This document shows positions 1 to 6,653 of a stretch of DNA of 64,000 nucleotides, in pieces; the stretch's first letter is position 1; every line of letters begins with the position of its first letter. A program made the position numbers and the translations under genes. Source of the DNA: SAR324 cluster bacterium (lineage in GTDB: Bacteria > SAR324 > XYD2-FULL-50-16). The stretch lies in contig JANQGX010000086.1 of the NCBI GenBank assembly GCA_028282885.1, positions 1 through 64,000 of the forward strand, given 5' to 3'. The notes beneath the pieces were generated by a model. It worked only from the letters and a program-made list of their open reading frames with translations, was not told where the DNA came from and did no database searches.

Positions 1-102
1 CCCTGCAAGGGTCTGCCTATCAATGTCGTTCGAGCTATGTGATACATACCGCCAGTCGGCTCAAATGCCGACCGGCGGCCCGCTCAACATCGGGCGTTAG
101 CG
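1..102 (+). repeat. attC-like site 1 (left part outside window)
   Basis: The right end reads CCGCTCAAC (L'-like), then ATCGGGC, then GTTAGCG (R'-like). A hairpin is formed by 49-60 and 67-78 around a TCAAAT loop with one mismatch. The first 99 bases match 1676-1774 with only 5 differences, so the two sites share a recent ancestor. The left core lies outside the window. Confidence 0.7.
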
Positions 103-142
103 AGCGAAGTTATCGAAAATCAATATAGTTTTGGAGTTTAAA

Positions 143-601
143 ATGGAAGCATCAAACCTCGATCAGTTGAAGGCTCAAGCTCAAGTCCTTATTCCATTCT
201 TCAAGACATTAGTTGAAGAACTCGGCAAAGATAAGGCGATTGAAATCAGTCGCAAAGCAATGAAAAATTTTTATTGTGACATTGGGCGACAAATAAACAT
301 GTTTTACCCCGGCAATCCAATAGAAAAGACTTCAGCTCTTACTCCATACTATGCTACTGGCAATGCTCTGGAATACCAGGATCTGACAAATACAGAAGAT
401 ACGTATGAGTACAAAGTGACTGCTTGTAAGTATGCAGAGTATTACAAAGAATTGGGAGAACCTGAATTAGGTTACCTATTTGTATGTGAAGGAGACTTCA
501 TGATTGCAGAGGGCATTAGCCCTGAACTGGAGCTGACGAGAACTAACACAATAATGCAAGGCGCTGAATTCTGTGACTTTTGTTACAAGCTTAAAAAATG
601 A
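143..601 (+). CDS. L-2-amino-thiazoline-4-carboxylic acid hydrolase family protein
   Basis: A soluble 152-residue protein. Its C-terminal half matches the ATC-hydrolase-like family: C95 followed by Y-x3-E-L-G-x-P-E-L-G, then C115-E-G-D118, a P-E-L-E-L-T-R-T-N-T stretch and C144-x-F. Founding members open the ATC ring during L-cysteine production, but most relatives are uncharacterised and the substrate here is unknown. I chose the ATG at 143 because GGAG lies six bases upstream; an in-frame TTG at 131 lacks such a site. The gene is the whole cargo of the first complete cassette and is followed three bases later by the R'' core. It has no clear promoter, as expected for cassettes read from an upstream promoter. 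Confidence 0.65.
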   Translation: MEASNLDQLKAQAQVLIPFFKTLVEELGKDKAIEISRKAMKNFYCDIGRQINMFYPGNPIEKTSALTPYYATGNALEYQDLTNTEDTYEYKVTACKYAEYYKELGEPELGYLFVCEGDFMIAEGISPELELTRTNTIMQGAEFCDFCYKLKK

Positions 602-603
602 AT

Positions 604-821
604 CGCTAACAACAGTTTCCACCCGACGGCCAATCGCCATTTGGGGCCTATTGTTGCCCAGTGTATCACTACTTATTACTGCTTCGGCCCAGTTCAGCAA
701 GGCCGCGGGTGAAACAAACGATAAGTAGACCCTGAACGGGCCTGCTTATCGCCCGATGTTGAGCGGTCCGCCGGTCGGCTCAAATGCCGACCGGCGGACC
801 GCTCAACATCGGGCGTTCGAT
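604..821 (+). repeat. attC-like site 2 (closes the ATC-hydrolase cassette)
   Basis: It starts with CGCTAAC directly after the stop codon and ends with CCGCTCAAC-ATCGGGC-GTTCGAT. About 210 bases is longer than usual attC sites (roughly 60-150). The excess holds a small hairpin (GATAAG at 719-724 with CTTATC at 744-749) and a long perfect palindrome at 750-815. Either the site has been extended by an inserted element or this attC family is intrinsically long. Confidence 0.65.
750..815. repeat. perfect 30-bp inverted repeat with 6-base loop
   Basis: Bases 750-779 are the exact reverse complement of 786-815 around the loop TCAAAT. The right arm is the shared 3' end of the attC-like sites. The other copies keep only a short imperfect version of the left arm. 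A perfect stem this long is unusual for attC, which normally carries unpaired bases for strand choice. It may reflect a rearranged or composite site. Confidence 0.85.
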
Positions 822-861
822 TCAAAAACATTCTACCACAGTCAGTGAAATCACTTAACTG

Positions 862-920
862 TTGACATACACATTTATTGCTGTAAATTGGTGTATAATG
901 CATATCAATTATGAGGAGGT
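862..920 (+). promoter_or_regulatory. probable own promoter and strong RBS of the vapBC cassette
   Basis: A TATAAT box lies at 894-899, directly preceded by TG. The nearest TTGACA, at 862-867, is 26 bases upstream, too far for a normal -35, so the -35 is uncertain. AGGAGGT at 914-920 is a near-perfect Shine-Dalgarno five bases before the vapB start. Toxin-antitoxin cassettes commonly carry their own promoter. Confidence 0.45.
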
Positions 921-925
921 AGCGT

Positions 926-1132
926 ATGAAGCGTACAAATATTGTGTTAGATGAGGAATTAATAGAAAAAGGATTAAAAGTCACAGGTATAAAGACTCGT
1001 CGCGCTCTGGTGGATCATGCATTACGTGAGTTATTGCGTAGAGAGTCTCAAAAAAGGATTTTACAATTACGAGGTAAAGTTCATTGGGAAGGTAACTTGG
1101 ATGAAATGCGACAAATGAGATTTTCAGAATGA
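926..1132 (+). CDS. vapB: type II antitoxin, VapB family
   Basis: A 68-residue protein opening with K-R-T-N-I-V-L-D-E-E-L, the N-terminal strand of the VapB/ribbon-helix-helix antitoxin family, followed by an R-R-A-L-V-D-H-A-L-R-E-L helix. In this family the N-terminus binds the operator DNA and the C-terminus covers the PIN toxin's active site. Here the C-terminus carries a conserved-looking W-E-G-N-L-D-E-M-R segment. The gene overlaps vapC by four bases (ATGA), implying translational coupling. The start is set by AGGAGGT. The pair is the cargo of the second complete cassette. Confidence 0.88.
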   Translation: MKRTNIVLDEELIEKGLKVTGIKTRRALVDHALRELLRRESQKRILQLRGKVHWEGNLDEMRQMRFSE

Positions 1133-1533
1133 TATTAGTCGATACGACAGTGTGGATTGATCTTTTTTCGAATAAAGAAACATCTCAAGTTAAAAAACTA
1201 GAAAACCTCATATTACAGCAGGAGGATTTATGTACTTGTGGTGTTATAATGACTGAGGTTTTGCAGGGTATTCGAAGTGATCAAGAATGCCGAAAAACCA
1301 TTTCCGTACTCACAGACCTTTTGTATTTGCCAATGGATCAATCAGTATACATTCAAGCTTCCAATATTTTTAGAACCCTGAGAAAAAAAGGAATTACTAT
1401 TAGAAAAACAATTGATTGTATGATTGCTGCTATATGTTTGGAGCATAATTCTCAACTACTGCATAATGATAGAGATTTTGCATTTGTTGCGGATTCATTT
1501 CCTTTACAAATCGCAAATGATATTGATGCTTGA
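1129..1533 (+). CDS. vapC: type II toxin, PIN-domain ribonuclease VapC
   Basis: A 134-residue single PIN domain. The acidic Mg-binding set is present: D5 in L-V-D-T-T, E43 in M-T-E-V-L, D96 in T-I-D-C-M-I and D114/D116 in H-N-D-R-D-F. All are needed for RNase activity in characterised VapC toxins, whose targets are often tRNAs or rRNA; the target here cannot be told from sequence. It is coupled to vapB by a four-base overlap. The matching R'' core starts four bases after the stop, so the cassette is compact. The toxin looks intact and probably stabilises the array. Confidence 0.88.
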   Translation: MILVDTTVWIDLFSNKETSQVKKLENLILQQEDLCTCGVIMTEVLQGIRSDQECRKTISVLTDLLYLPMDQSVYIQASNIFRTLRKKGITIRKTIDCMIAAICLEHNSQLLHNDRDFAFVADSFPLQIANDIDA

Positions 1534-1537
1534 AAAA

Positions 1538-1777
1538 ATCGAACGAATTTATTAAGCGGAACGCTATGGCCGCCGATGATTTCAGATTTTACGATCTTTG
1601 CATATACATCATAAACTCACGTCCTGTGCAGCGCCAGATGTTGAGCGAGTCTAATAATGCCCCTAGACCGATAGACCCTGCAAGGGTCTGCCTATCAACG
1701 TCGTTCGAGCTATGTGATACATACCGTCAGCCAGCTCAAATGCCGACCGGCGGCCCGCTCAACATCGGTCGTTATGT
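1538..1777 (+). repeat. attC-like site 3 (closes the vapBC cassette)
   Basis: The R'' core ATCGAAC (1538-1544) is the exact complement of the GTTCGAT that opens this cassette. TTAAGCGG (1552-1559) can pair with CCGCTCAA (1755-1762) as L''/L'. An internal hairpin, AGACCCT/AGGGTCT near 1673-1689, is flanked by GATAG and CTATC. It corresponds to the GATAAG/CTTATC stem in site 2, so the stem is kept while its bases differ. The last 99 bases nearly duplicate site 1. Confidence 0.7.
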
Positions 1778-1807
1778 CGGTAATCTATGTAAAAGCAATC
1801 AAACAAT

Positions 1808-2455
1808 ATGACAATCAACCAAATTTTCGTGTTAGGATTATATGCGGGTTGTGTAATAGGTGGACCCTATGGCCCAAGTGGATCACTTTCATTGTATCGA
1901 AGTATTCGTTATGGATGGCGGATCGGTTTATCCACAGCATCAGGGAGTTTGTTAGCCATTTTTTTGTTTTCTTTCCTATCAGCTCTATTTATCGAATTCG
2001 CATCTTATGTAATTAATTATCAGCACATTATTACTAAAATTCGATTAGCATTTGGGATTGTATTATTGGTAGCTGGCATAAAACTAGGCTATTCTAATCT
2101 AAAATCGAACTTTGACAAAAAGGATTTAGAAGAAAACGATCATTTAGGGACCTGGACTAGTATGATAAGTTCTTTTGTCGTTGGTTTAGTTAGTGGAAAA
2201 AATTTAATTGGTTTTCCTTCATTTCTTTTTGCCACTCAATATGTAACAAGCAATTCGATACCTGCTTTAATAAAAGCTGTCGCTTTTAGCAGTGGTAGCC
2301 TACTTTCAAGTTCAATTCTTTATATTTTACTTGTGGCTATCGGTGCAAGATTAAAAGCATTTCTAGGAAGATGCATTTTTGTTTTCGTGAAACATACTAT
2401 CCCTTTCATATTTATAGGGTTAGGACTTTATTTGATTGTCCACGGTTTGCTGTAA
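1808..2455 (+). CDS. LysE-type (RhtB-like) membrane exporter
   Basis: A 215-residue integral membrane protein with about six hydrophobic segments. The N-terminal G-P-Y-G-P-S-G-S-L-S-L-Y-R-S motif followed by a basic W-R-I-G-L segment matches the P-G-P...G..R-x-G-x region of LysE/RhtB exporters. A hydrophilic loop near residues 100-117 separates the two halves, as is usual in the family. These proteins export amino acids or related small molecules; the substrate here is unknown. The gene fills the third cassette, which starts at GTTATGT. There is no clear Shine-Dalgarno. Codon use is AT-rich compared with the chromosomal genes further right. Confidence 0.6.
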   Translation: MTINQIFVLGLYAGCVIGGPYGPSGSLSLYRSIRYGWRIGLSTASGSLLAIFLFSFLSALFIEFASYVINYQHIITKIRLAFGIVLLVAGIKLGYSNLKSNFDKKDLEENDHLGTWTSMISSFVVGLVSGKNLIGFPSFLFATQYVTSNSIPALIKAVAFSSGSLLSSSILYILLVAIGARLKAFLGRCIFVFVKHTIPFIFIGLGLYLIVHGLL

Positions 2456-2598
2456 TTGTCACAGGTTTGAAATTAATACAAGCAAACGCATACACCGAAC
2501 CGCTAACCGTCGCTGCTGGGCTGAAGTCCGGAGATTTAGGTTAATTCATCTTAGGTCAATCTACGTTGCGGCGGCCCGATCAACATCGGTCGTTGGGA
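2456..2598 (+). repeat. attC-like site 4, degenerate
   Basis: Only the right end is well conserved: GCGGCGGCCC, then GATCAACATCGGTC, then GTTGGGA at 2592-2598. No complement of GTTATGT, which opens its cassette, follows the LysE-like stop, so the left core is lost or replaced. The left boundary given is simply the end of the preceding gene. Confidence 0.5.
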
Positions 2599-2618
2599 GG
2601 CAAAAGAGATTCATAAAT

Positions 2619-3041
2619 TTAAGAAATCAGCGTCATATCAACGCCAAGTTTTTTTGCAGATTCAGCTAATTTTATGTCCGCGGTGAGAAGTGGGGCTTTG
2701 TTTTTTGATGCTATTGCAAGATGTAAAGCATCCGATGTTCTAAGGGAGGTGTTGAATTCGGCTATCCAATCCATCGCAGTTGAAAAGTGCTTTGGTTGTA
2801 TGGGTAGGTAAGTATAACTTTTTTCATCAATGTGAGTACGAAAAATGTCAAGCACAGCTTTGCCGTCTTCTTCAGACAAAGCTTTTTCTCTGATTTTCCT
2901 TGCAAGAGCCGACGTTAATTCCACATCTGTTAGCTGGCTTATTGCAGGATTACTGGCTTCAATCAGTATTTTTTCGGCTTGGTCACTGATTTTTTCCGGG
3001 CAGTAGTACGCAACCAGAATACTTGTATCAATATATACCAT
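2619..3041 (-). CDS. PIN-domain toxin (VapC-like)
   Basis: A 140-residue PIN domain with acidic residues at D5 (Y-I-D-T-S), E41 (D-V-E-L-T), D104 (T-S-D-A-L-H-L-A) and D122 (T-A-D-I-K). It therefore looks catalytically competent. The start overlaps the antitoxin stop by one base (TAATG). The gene runs opposite to the cassette direction and ends 20 bases from attC-like site 4, so the pair is either a reversed cassette or the first chromosomal genes past the array. Reversed toxin-antitoxin cassettes with their own promoters are known from large chromosomal integrons. Confidence 0.82.
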   Translation of the reverse strand: MVYIDTSILVAYYCPEKISDQAEKILIEASNPAISQLTDVELTSALARKIREKALSEEDGKAVLDIFRTHIDEKSYTYLPIQPKHFSTAMDWIAEFNTSLRTSDALHLAIASKNKAPLLTADIKLAESAKKLGVDMTLIS

Positions 3042-3277
3042 TAATACCGCTCTTCATTTCGTTGATCTATCACAGTCTGACTAAGCGATTTTCCTTTTAC
3101 ACTGATCTTTTTTCGAAATTGTTTTAAACTCTTTAATGGAGAAGGCTTGTTATCTATATTAGATATCCGAGCAATACGTTTTCCTCTACGTGTTATTATT
3201 ATTTCTTCTCCTTTTTCAACCCTGTCAAGAATGGAACTTAGGTTGCCTCTGGCTTCTTTGACATTGATTTCAAGCAT
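3041..3277 (-). CDS. antitoxin, Phd/YefM family
   Basis: A 78-residue protein starting M-L-E-I-N-V-K-E-A-R-G-N-L-S and containing G-E-E-I-I-I-T-R-R-G-K-R-I-A-R-I, the hallmark of Phd/YefM antitoxins. I start it at the ATG at 3277 because AGGAGG lies seven bases upstream. A longer frame to 3301 would run into the palindromic operator. The Phd fold binds DNA with its N-terminus and the PIN toxin with its C-terminus. The basic tail (R-K-K-I-S-V-K-G-K) is typical. Confidence 0.85.
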   Translation of the reverse strand: MLEINVKEARGNLSSILDRVEKGEEIIITRRGKRIARISNIDNKPSPLKSLKQFRKKISVKGKSLSQTVIDQRNEERY

Positions 3278-3295
3278 GATTACCCTCCTGAATGT

Positions 3296-3334
3296 GTACA
3301 CTTAAAGTGTACCTATTTGACTTGAGTGTGTCAA
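3296..3334 (-). promoter_or_regulatory. autoregulated promoter/operator of the Phd-PIN pair
   Basis: On the minus strand TTGACA (3334-3329) is followed after 17 bases by TACACT (3311-3306). The -10 lies inside a near-perfect palindrome, GTACACTTAAAGTGTAC (3296-3312). This layout fits an antitoxin repressing its own promoter. Confidence 0.65.
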
Positions 3335-3391
3335 GAGTAAATACATAAGCGTTTCTGGTTCAAGTGTAATAAATTCAGATAATAACCATAT

Positions 3392-4471
3392 ATGAATTAT
3401 ATAAAGGAACTGAACAATTTCTTACAAGAATACGAGAAATATGAACTCGATATCTTAAAACCAACAATGGAAGAGATTGATTCAATCCTGGAGAAATGGA
3501 AAGCACCGGAGTATTGGGAACACTACGCATCCAAAAAAGGTGCCGCTTCACCATCCCCTATTCGGATGACACTGGTTCGAATCAAACATCCGGAAAAAGC
3601 AGTAGATAAGATTTTCCGTAAAAGGAATCAATTTCCGGATGGGTTATCACCTAAAAGCATCCATCTAATGGAGGATACGATTGGTGTTCGAATAATAGTC
3701 TACTTTACCTCTCAATTGCCCTTGATCGATAAAGAGCTTAGAAGCTCCGGTCATTTTGAATTGTCAGACTTGTCTCCTCCCGAAGCCTATGCCAGTCCCG
3801 ATATTTTAGCTCGATTCGGTCTAACGCACATTGAACAGAAAAGTAAAGAGAGTGGTTACGCTTCTATTCATTATACAGTCCGATTAACCGAAAGTGTGCT
3901 TGAAAAGTCCAAGCGCCCCAGTTTTGAAATTCAAGTAAGAACAATGGCTCAGGAACTTTGGAGTGAGCTGGAGCATGTTTTGGCTTATAAACCGGATAAC
4001 AGACCTCACTTTTCTGCTAAAAGGCGGTTGCAGATTCTCAGTAAGGAATTAAGCGTCATTGACGAACAGTTCAACCTATTATACGAAGAGTTGATCCATA
4101 ATCAGGAAACTGCTACCTATCATGAAACAGATCCTCTCAATTTTGAAAACCTGCCCAAAGTGTTGATGGAAATTGGAATCAAGTGTGCTCTTAATGAGCT
4201 GAATCCGATTTTAAAACTCTTAACCAGTAGAGGTATAAACTCAATCAAGGATATTTTGAAAATCGCAACACCCCGCAGATTGGAAACTATTCGCAATACC
4301 TATATGTCATCGGCTGGTTATACACCCGATGCATTGGAAATATGCGCTGCCTTGGCTGCTTTGAAAGGAGCTAGAACAAAAGAACTGGAGATTGACCGGA
4401 TTAATTCTCAAATCGAAGTTCACCGGTCCAATATTCTGGAAAAGTTTTCTCTCCACTCTGATCGTCACTAG
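3392..4471 (+). CDS. RelA/SpoT-domain (p)ppGpp synthetase without hydrolase domain
   Basis: A 359-residue protein. The synthetase domain occupies about residues 50-205: R-I-K-H-P-E-K-A (63-70), E-D-T-I-G-V-R-I (94-101, with the metal-binding Asp95), S-G-Y-A-S-I-H-Y (154-161, guanine-stacking Tyr156) and E-I-Q-V-R-T (179-184) followed by L-W-S-E-L-E-H. No HD hydrolase, TGS or ACT domain is present, so this is a monofunctional synthetase. It is longer than RelP/RelQ enzymes (about 210-250 residues) because of a 150-residue helical C-terminal part of unknown role. The neighbourhood of toxin-antitoxin genes raises the option of a toxic alarmone synthetase, but no small partner antitoxin is visible beside it. 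Confidence 0.78.
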   Translation: MNYIKELNNFLQEYEKYELDILKPTMEEIDSILEKWKAPEYWEHYASKKGAASPSPIRMTLVRIKHPEKAVDKIFRKRNQFPDGLSPKSIHLMEDTIGVRIIVYFTSQLPLIDKELRSSGHFELSDLSPPEAYASPDILARFGLTHIEQKSKESGYASIHYTVRLTESVLEKSKRPSFEIQVRTMAQELWSELEHVLAYKPDNRPHFSAKRRLQILSKELSVIDEQFNLLYEELIHNQETATYHETDPLNFENLPKVLMEIGIKCALNELNPILKLLTSRGINSIKDILKIATPRRLETIRNTYMSSAGYTPDALEICAALAALKGARTKELEIDRINSQIEVHRSNILEKFSLHSDRH

Positions 4472-4489
4472 AAATTTCTTACTTAAAGC

Positions 4490-4714
4490 TCCCCGTAGCT
4501 TTAAAGTTAAAGGCACCCATCCCGGATCTTGTCTCAGTCTCCAGGTTGATAACCCTCCCGCTGATTTTACCTTATTCGCTACGATCAATAAGTTGACCAT
4601 GTCCGATCCCTGGGAAATCCATACAGGATTTCCGTTGATTCCCCGTATATCAAATCTTGTATCACCAGTAATGTTTTGAATTTTGACATTGTCGGGGGAA
4701 AACTCTACCATCAA
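4490..4714 (-). pseudogene. possible gene remnant, about 75 codons
   Basis: The minus strand is open with a protein-like composition (F-S-P-D-N-V-K-I-Q-N, G-D-T-R-F-D-I-R-G, Q-D-P-G-W-V-P-L-T-L-K-L-R), reminiscent of a beta-sandwich segment. The frame then runs into the alarmone synthetase gene. There is no signal peptide or RBS and I recognise no family. It may be the stub of a gene cut by insertion of the left-hand region, or chance. Confidence 0.25.
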
Positions 4715-4822
4715 ATAAAGCGGAAAAACCGCTCGTTCAGAACAGCTCTGAAGCAGAAAACCGTTTTTCTGAAAGACTCAATTATATGCTAACTCTTGTT
4801 TGAATATCGTCAGGAGAGATAA

Positions 4823-5278
4823 ATGGGAATCAAATATGTACACACAAACCTTATAGCAAAAGATGTACAGAAACTGGTAGCTTTCTATGAAGAAGTCTTT
4901 GGCTGTTATGTCATTCCTCCGGAAAGAGATGTATCCGGAGAATGGTTGGACAGATCGGTGAATATGAAAAACGTCAATATCAAAGGTGTGCATTTGCACC
5001 TGCCCGGATATGACGAAGCGGGTCCAACCCTGGAGATTTTCACTTACAATGAACTGATTAATAATACAGCCAACCAGATTAATACAACCGGCTTTGCACA
5101 TATCGCGTTTGAAGTGGACGATGTTGAAGAAGTGAAACAGAAACTTTTGTCAGCAGGAGGGACACTGCATGGCGATGTCGTCACTTTTGAAGTCAAGGGA
5201 AAAGGTGTCATCACCATGGTTTATGCCAGAGATCCGGAAGGCAATATTGTGGAGTTGCAAAAATGGAAACTGGATTGA
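4823..5278 (+). CDS. VOC-family metalloprotein (glyoxalase/dioxygenase fold)
   Basis: A 151-residue protein of two beta-alpha-beta-beta-beta modules. The usual metal-ligand positions are filled: H7 (Y-V-H-T-N), E71 (T-L-E-I-F), H93 (F-A-H-I-A-F) and E144 (G-N-I-V-E-L). It should therefore bind a divalent metal and act as a lyase, isomerase or dioxygenase rather than as a metal-free binding protein. The substrate cannot be assigned. CAGGAGAGA lies just upstream of the ATG. It stands alone between long non-coding stretches. Confidence 0.85.
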   Translation: MGIKYVHTNLIAKDVQKLVAFYEEVFGCYVIPPERDVSGEWLDRSVNMKNVNIKGVHLHLPGYDEAGPTLEIFTYNELINNTANQINTTGFAHIAFEVDDVEEVKQKLLSAGGTLHGDVVTFEVKGKGVITMVYARDPEGNIVELQKWKLD

Positions 5279-5857
5279 TGAACAAATCAAAAATGAATCC
5301 GGCCAGCCACTCATCCTGTAACAGTCTGATAAAACACTTAACCTGATAACTTTTCATTACGGCAAAGGACCGATACCAGGTTGCAAGTGATACTCTGATG
5401 GCTCTTTAGGACGGCTACCCAAGTAACAGATGGTTTAAGGAAAAACCAAAAGAAGAGGCGGTACATATTCCGGACTGCCTTCAGCCGGTTCAACAAAGTT
5501 GGAGCTCGACTCTTCCGAATACAATTAACCCAACAGACCCGATATCAGCAGGAGTAAAGCCAATCAGTGTGTCAACGCAGCCGGTATCACCCCTATTTCA
5601 TGCAAATCAGTCCTGAGATGATGTCCTCATAAAGCTCAAACAGAAGTAAGTTCAAACCTCTATTAACGACAACCACAGCCGGAAAGACATGTCCAAATAA
5701 AAAGCCACGCCGGATGCCGTTACAGCCCGAATTGAAGTAAAATCAGCTATTTGCTCCAGGTCTCCCTGATAACAATCCCGGAAGAGAACCTCTTCTAAAA
5801 ACTCTTTGTTCCCAAAAACCATAAATTCGTGGGTACCATTCCATCCCCGCGAATTAA
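5279..5857. other. intergenic, no gene recognised
   Basis: About 580 bases without a credible gene. One open stretch near 5411-5590 has no start or RBS and a composition I cannot match to a family. No RNA gene or repeat was seen. It may hold decayed sequence. Confidence 0.5.
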
Positions 5858-5878
5858 ATGAACTGACAAAAAGTTCAT
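5858..5878. promoter_or_regulatory. inverted repeat upstream of the TetR gene
   Basis: ATGAACT and AGTTCAT are separated by seven bases, about 80 bases before the TetR-family start. The same 7-base arms, with a 2-base spacer, occur twice in the promoter at 49.2 kb. This could be the regulator's own operator, although the spacer difference of five bases is a real problem for a single binding protein. Confidence 0.4.
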
Positions 5879-5959
5879 GTTTTTCTTGAAATCATCCAAG
5901 CGCTTTGGATAACCTGATAGCAACATGAGAGAAAACAAATTCTGACAGGGAACAGATCG

Positions 5960-6580
5960 ATGAATCAAAAAAAGATCAGGATGCCAAGGCAGGAACGGGG
6001 GATTGCCACTCGCAACAAAATTCTGGAAGCAGGCAGAAAACTGTTCTCCGAGAAGGGGTTTTACAAGACCAACTCCAAGGAGATAGCCAAAGCTGCCGGT
6101 GTCGCAACCGGAACCTTTTATATGTATTTTAAGGATAAAAAGCCCCTTTTTCTTGAAATCTTTGCAGTCTATTATGAGCAGATCCTTCAGGATGTCCTCA
6201 ATCTGCCGAGTCTTCAGGTGCAATCGATTGGTGAGGCCGAGGAGATAATTGGCATCCTGGTTGATCGATTGTTCGCGGCTCATAACATCGAACCGGAGTT
6301 CCATCGTGAACTGATCGCCATGATCTATTCCGACAGGGACGTCAGAGCGCTGAATGACAAGCTGGAGAAAAAGGTAATAAGCCTGGTCGAAGCTTTCCTG
6401 AAGATGAACAGGAGCTTCCTGGCTGTTGAAGATCTTGAAACTGCCAGCAGGTTGATCCTCAGAACCGCGGAGGAGGTGGTCCATTCCATCAGAATTTTCG
6501 GCTCGGACGTTCCGGCAGACAGAATGTTAAATGAATTGAAGAGGATGTTGTTTTGCTATCTGTTTGGAAGAACGAAGTAA
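5960..6580 (+). CDS. TetR/AcrR-family transcriptional regulator
   Basis: A 206-residue protein. The N-terminal helix-turn-helix (about residues 15-62) has the standard R-N-K-I-L-E-A-G-R-K-L-F-S-E-K-G-F and G-V-A-T-G-T-F-Y-M-Y-F-K-D-K sequences. The remaining helical part is the ligand-binding and dimerisation domain, which is not conserved enough to name a ligand. Most relatives repress efflux or lipid-metabolism genes. It is isolated on its strand, with a palindromic candidate operator upstream. It is a candidate regulator of the 49.3 kb membrane operon, whose promoter carries the same half-sites. Confidence 0.9.
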   Translation: MNQKKIRMPRQERGIATRNKILEAGRKLFSEKGFYKTNSKEIAKAAGVATGTFYMYFKDKKPLFLEIFAVYYEQILQDVLNLPSLQVQSIGEAEEIIGILVDRLFAAHNIEPEFHRELIAMIYSDRDVRALNDKLEKKVISLVEAFLKMNRSFLAVEDLETASRLILRTAEEVVHSIRIFGSDVPADRMLNELKRMLFCYLFGRTK

Positions 6581-6653
6581 AAACCATTTGGTGATGCGGA
6601 AAACTCCGGATGGATTGGTCCGTCGAGGACGATACACGACCTGACTGTTAGCT

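Larger units (their letters stand above)
1..2598 (+). mobile_element. integron gene-cassette array (no integrase in window)
   Basis: Three cassettes, each an open reading frame followed by an attC-like site, are bounded by R'-type cores: GTTAGCG at 96, GTTCGAT at 815, GTTATGT at 1771 and GTTGGGA at 2592. The decisive signature is that the R' core opening a cassette is complementary to the R'' core after that cassette's own gene. GTTAGCG(A) at 96 pairs with (T)CGCTAAC at 603-610, and GTTCGAT(T) at 815 pairs with (A)ATCGAAC at 1537-1544. This is expected only for circularly excised and reinserted cassettes. No clear match was found for the third cassette. The integrase and attI would lie left of the window, or be absent (a CALIN-type cluster). 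Cargo is a typical mix of toxin-antitoxin, transporter and small enzyme genes. Confidence 0.8.

Noticed and set aside
862..899. TTGACA/TATAAT as a standard sigma-70 promoter for vapBC
   Set aside because: The spacing is 26 bases, too long. The TATAAT may be real but this TTGACA is not its partner.
1..2598. Repeated blocks at the left edge as a CRISPR array
   Set aside because: Copies are about 100 bases, unevenly spaced by 0.6-0.9 kb with whole genes between, and show attC-type cores; this is a cassette array.
5411..5590. Open stretch of about 60 codons in the gap before the TetR gene
   Set aside because: No start codon with RBS, no family resemblance; length is within chance.
5795..6484. 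229-codon leftward open frame opposite the TetR gene
   Set aside because: It lies almost wholly antisense to a clear TetR-family gene and has no domain of its own.
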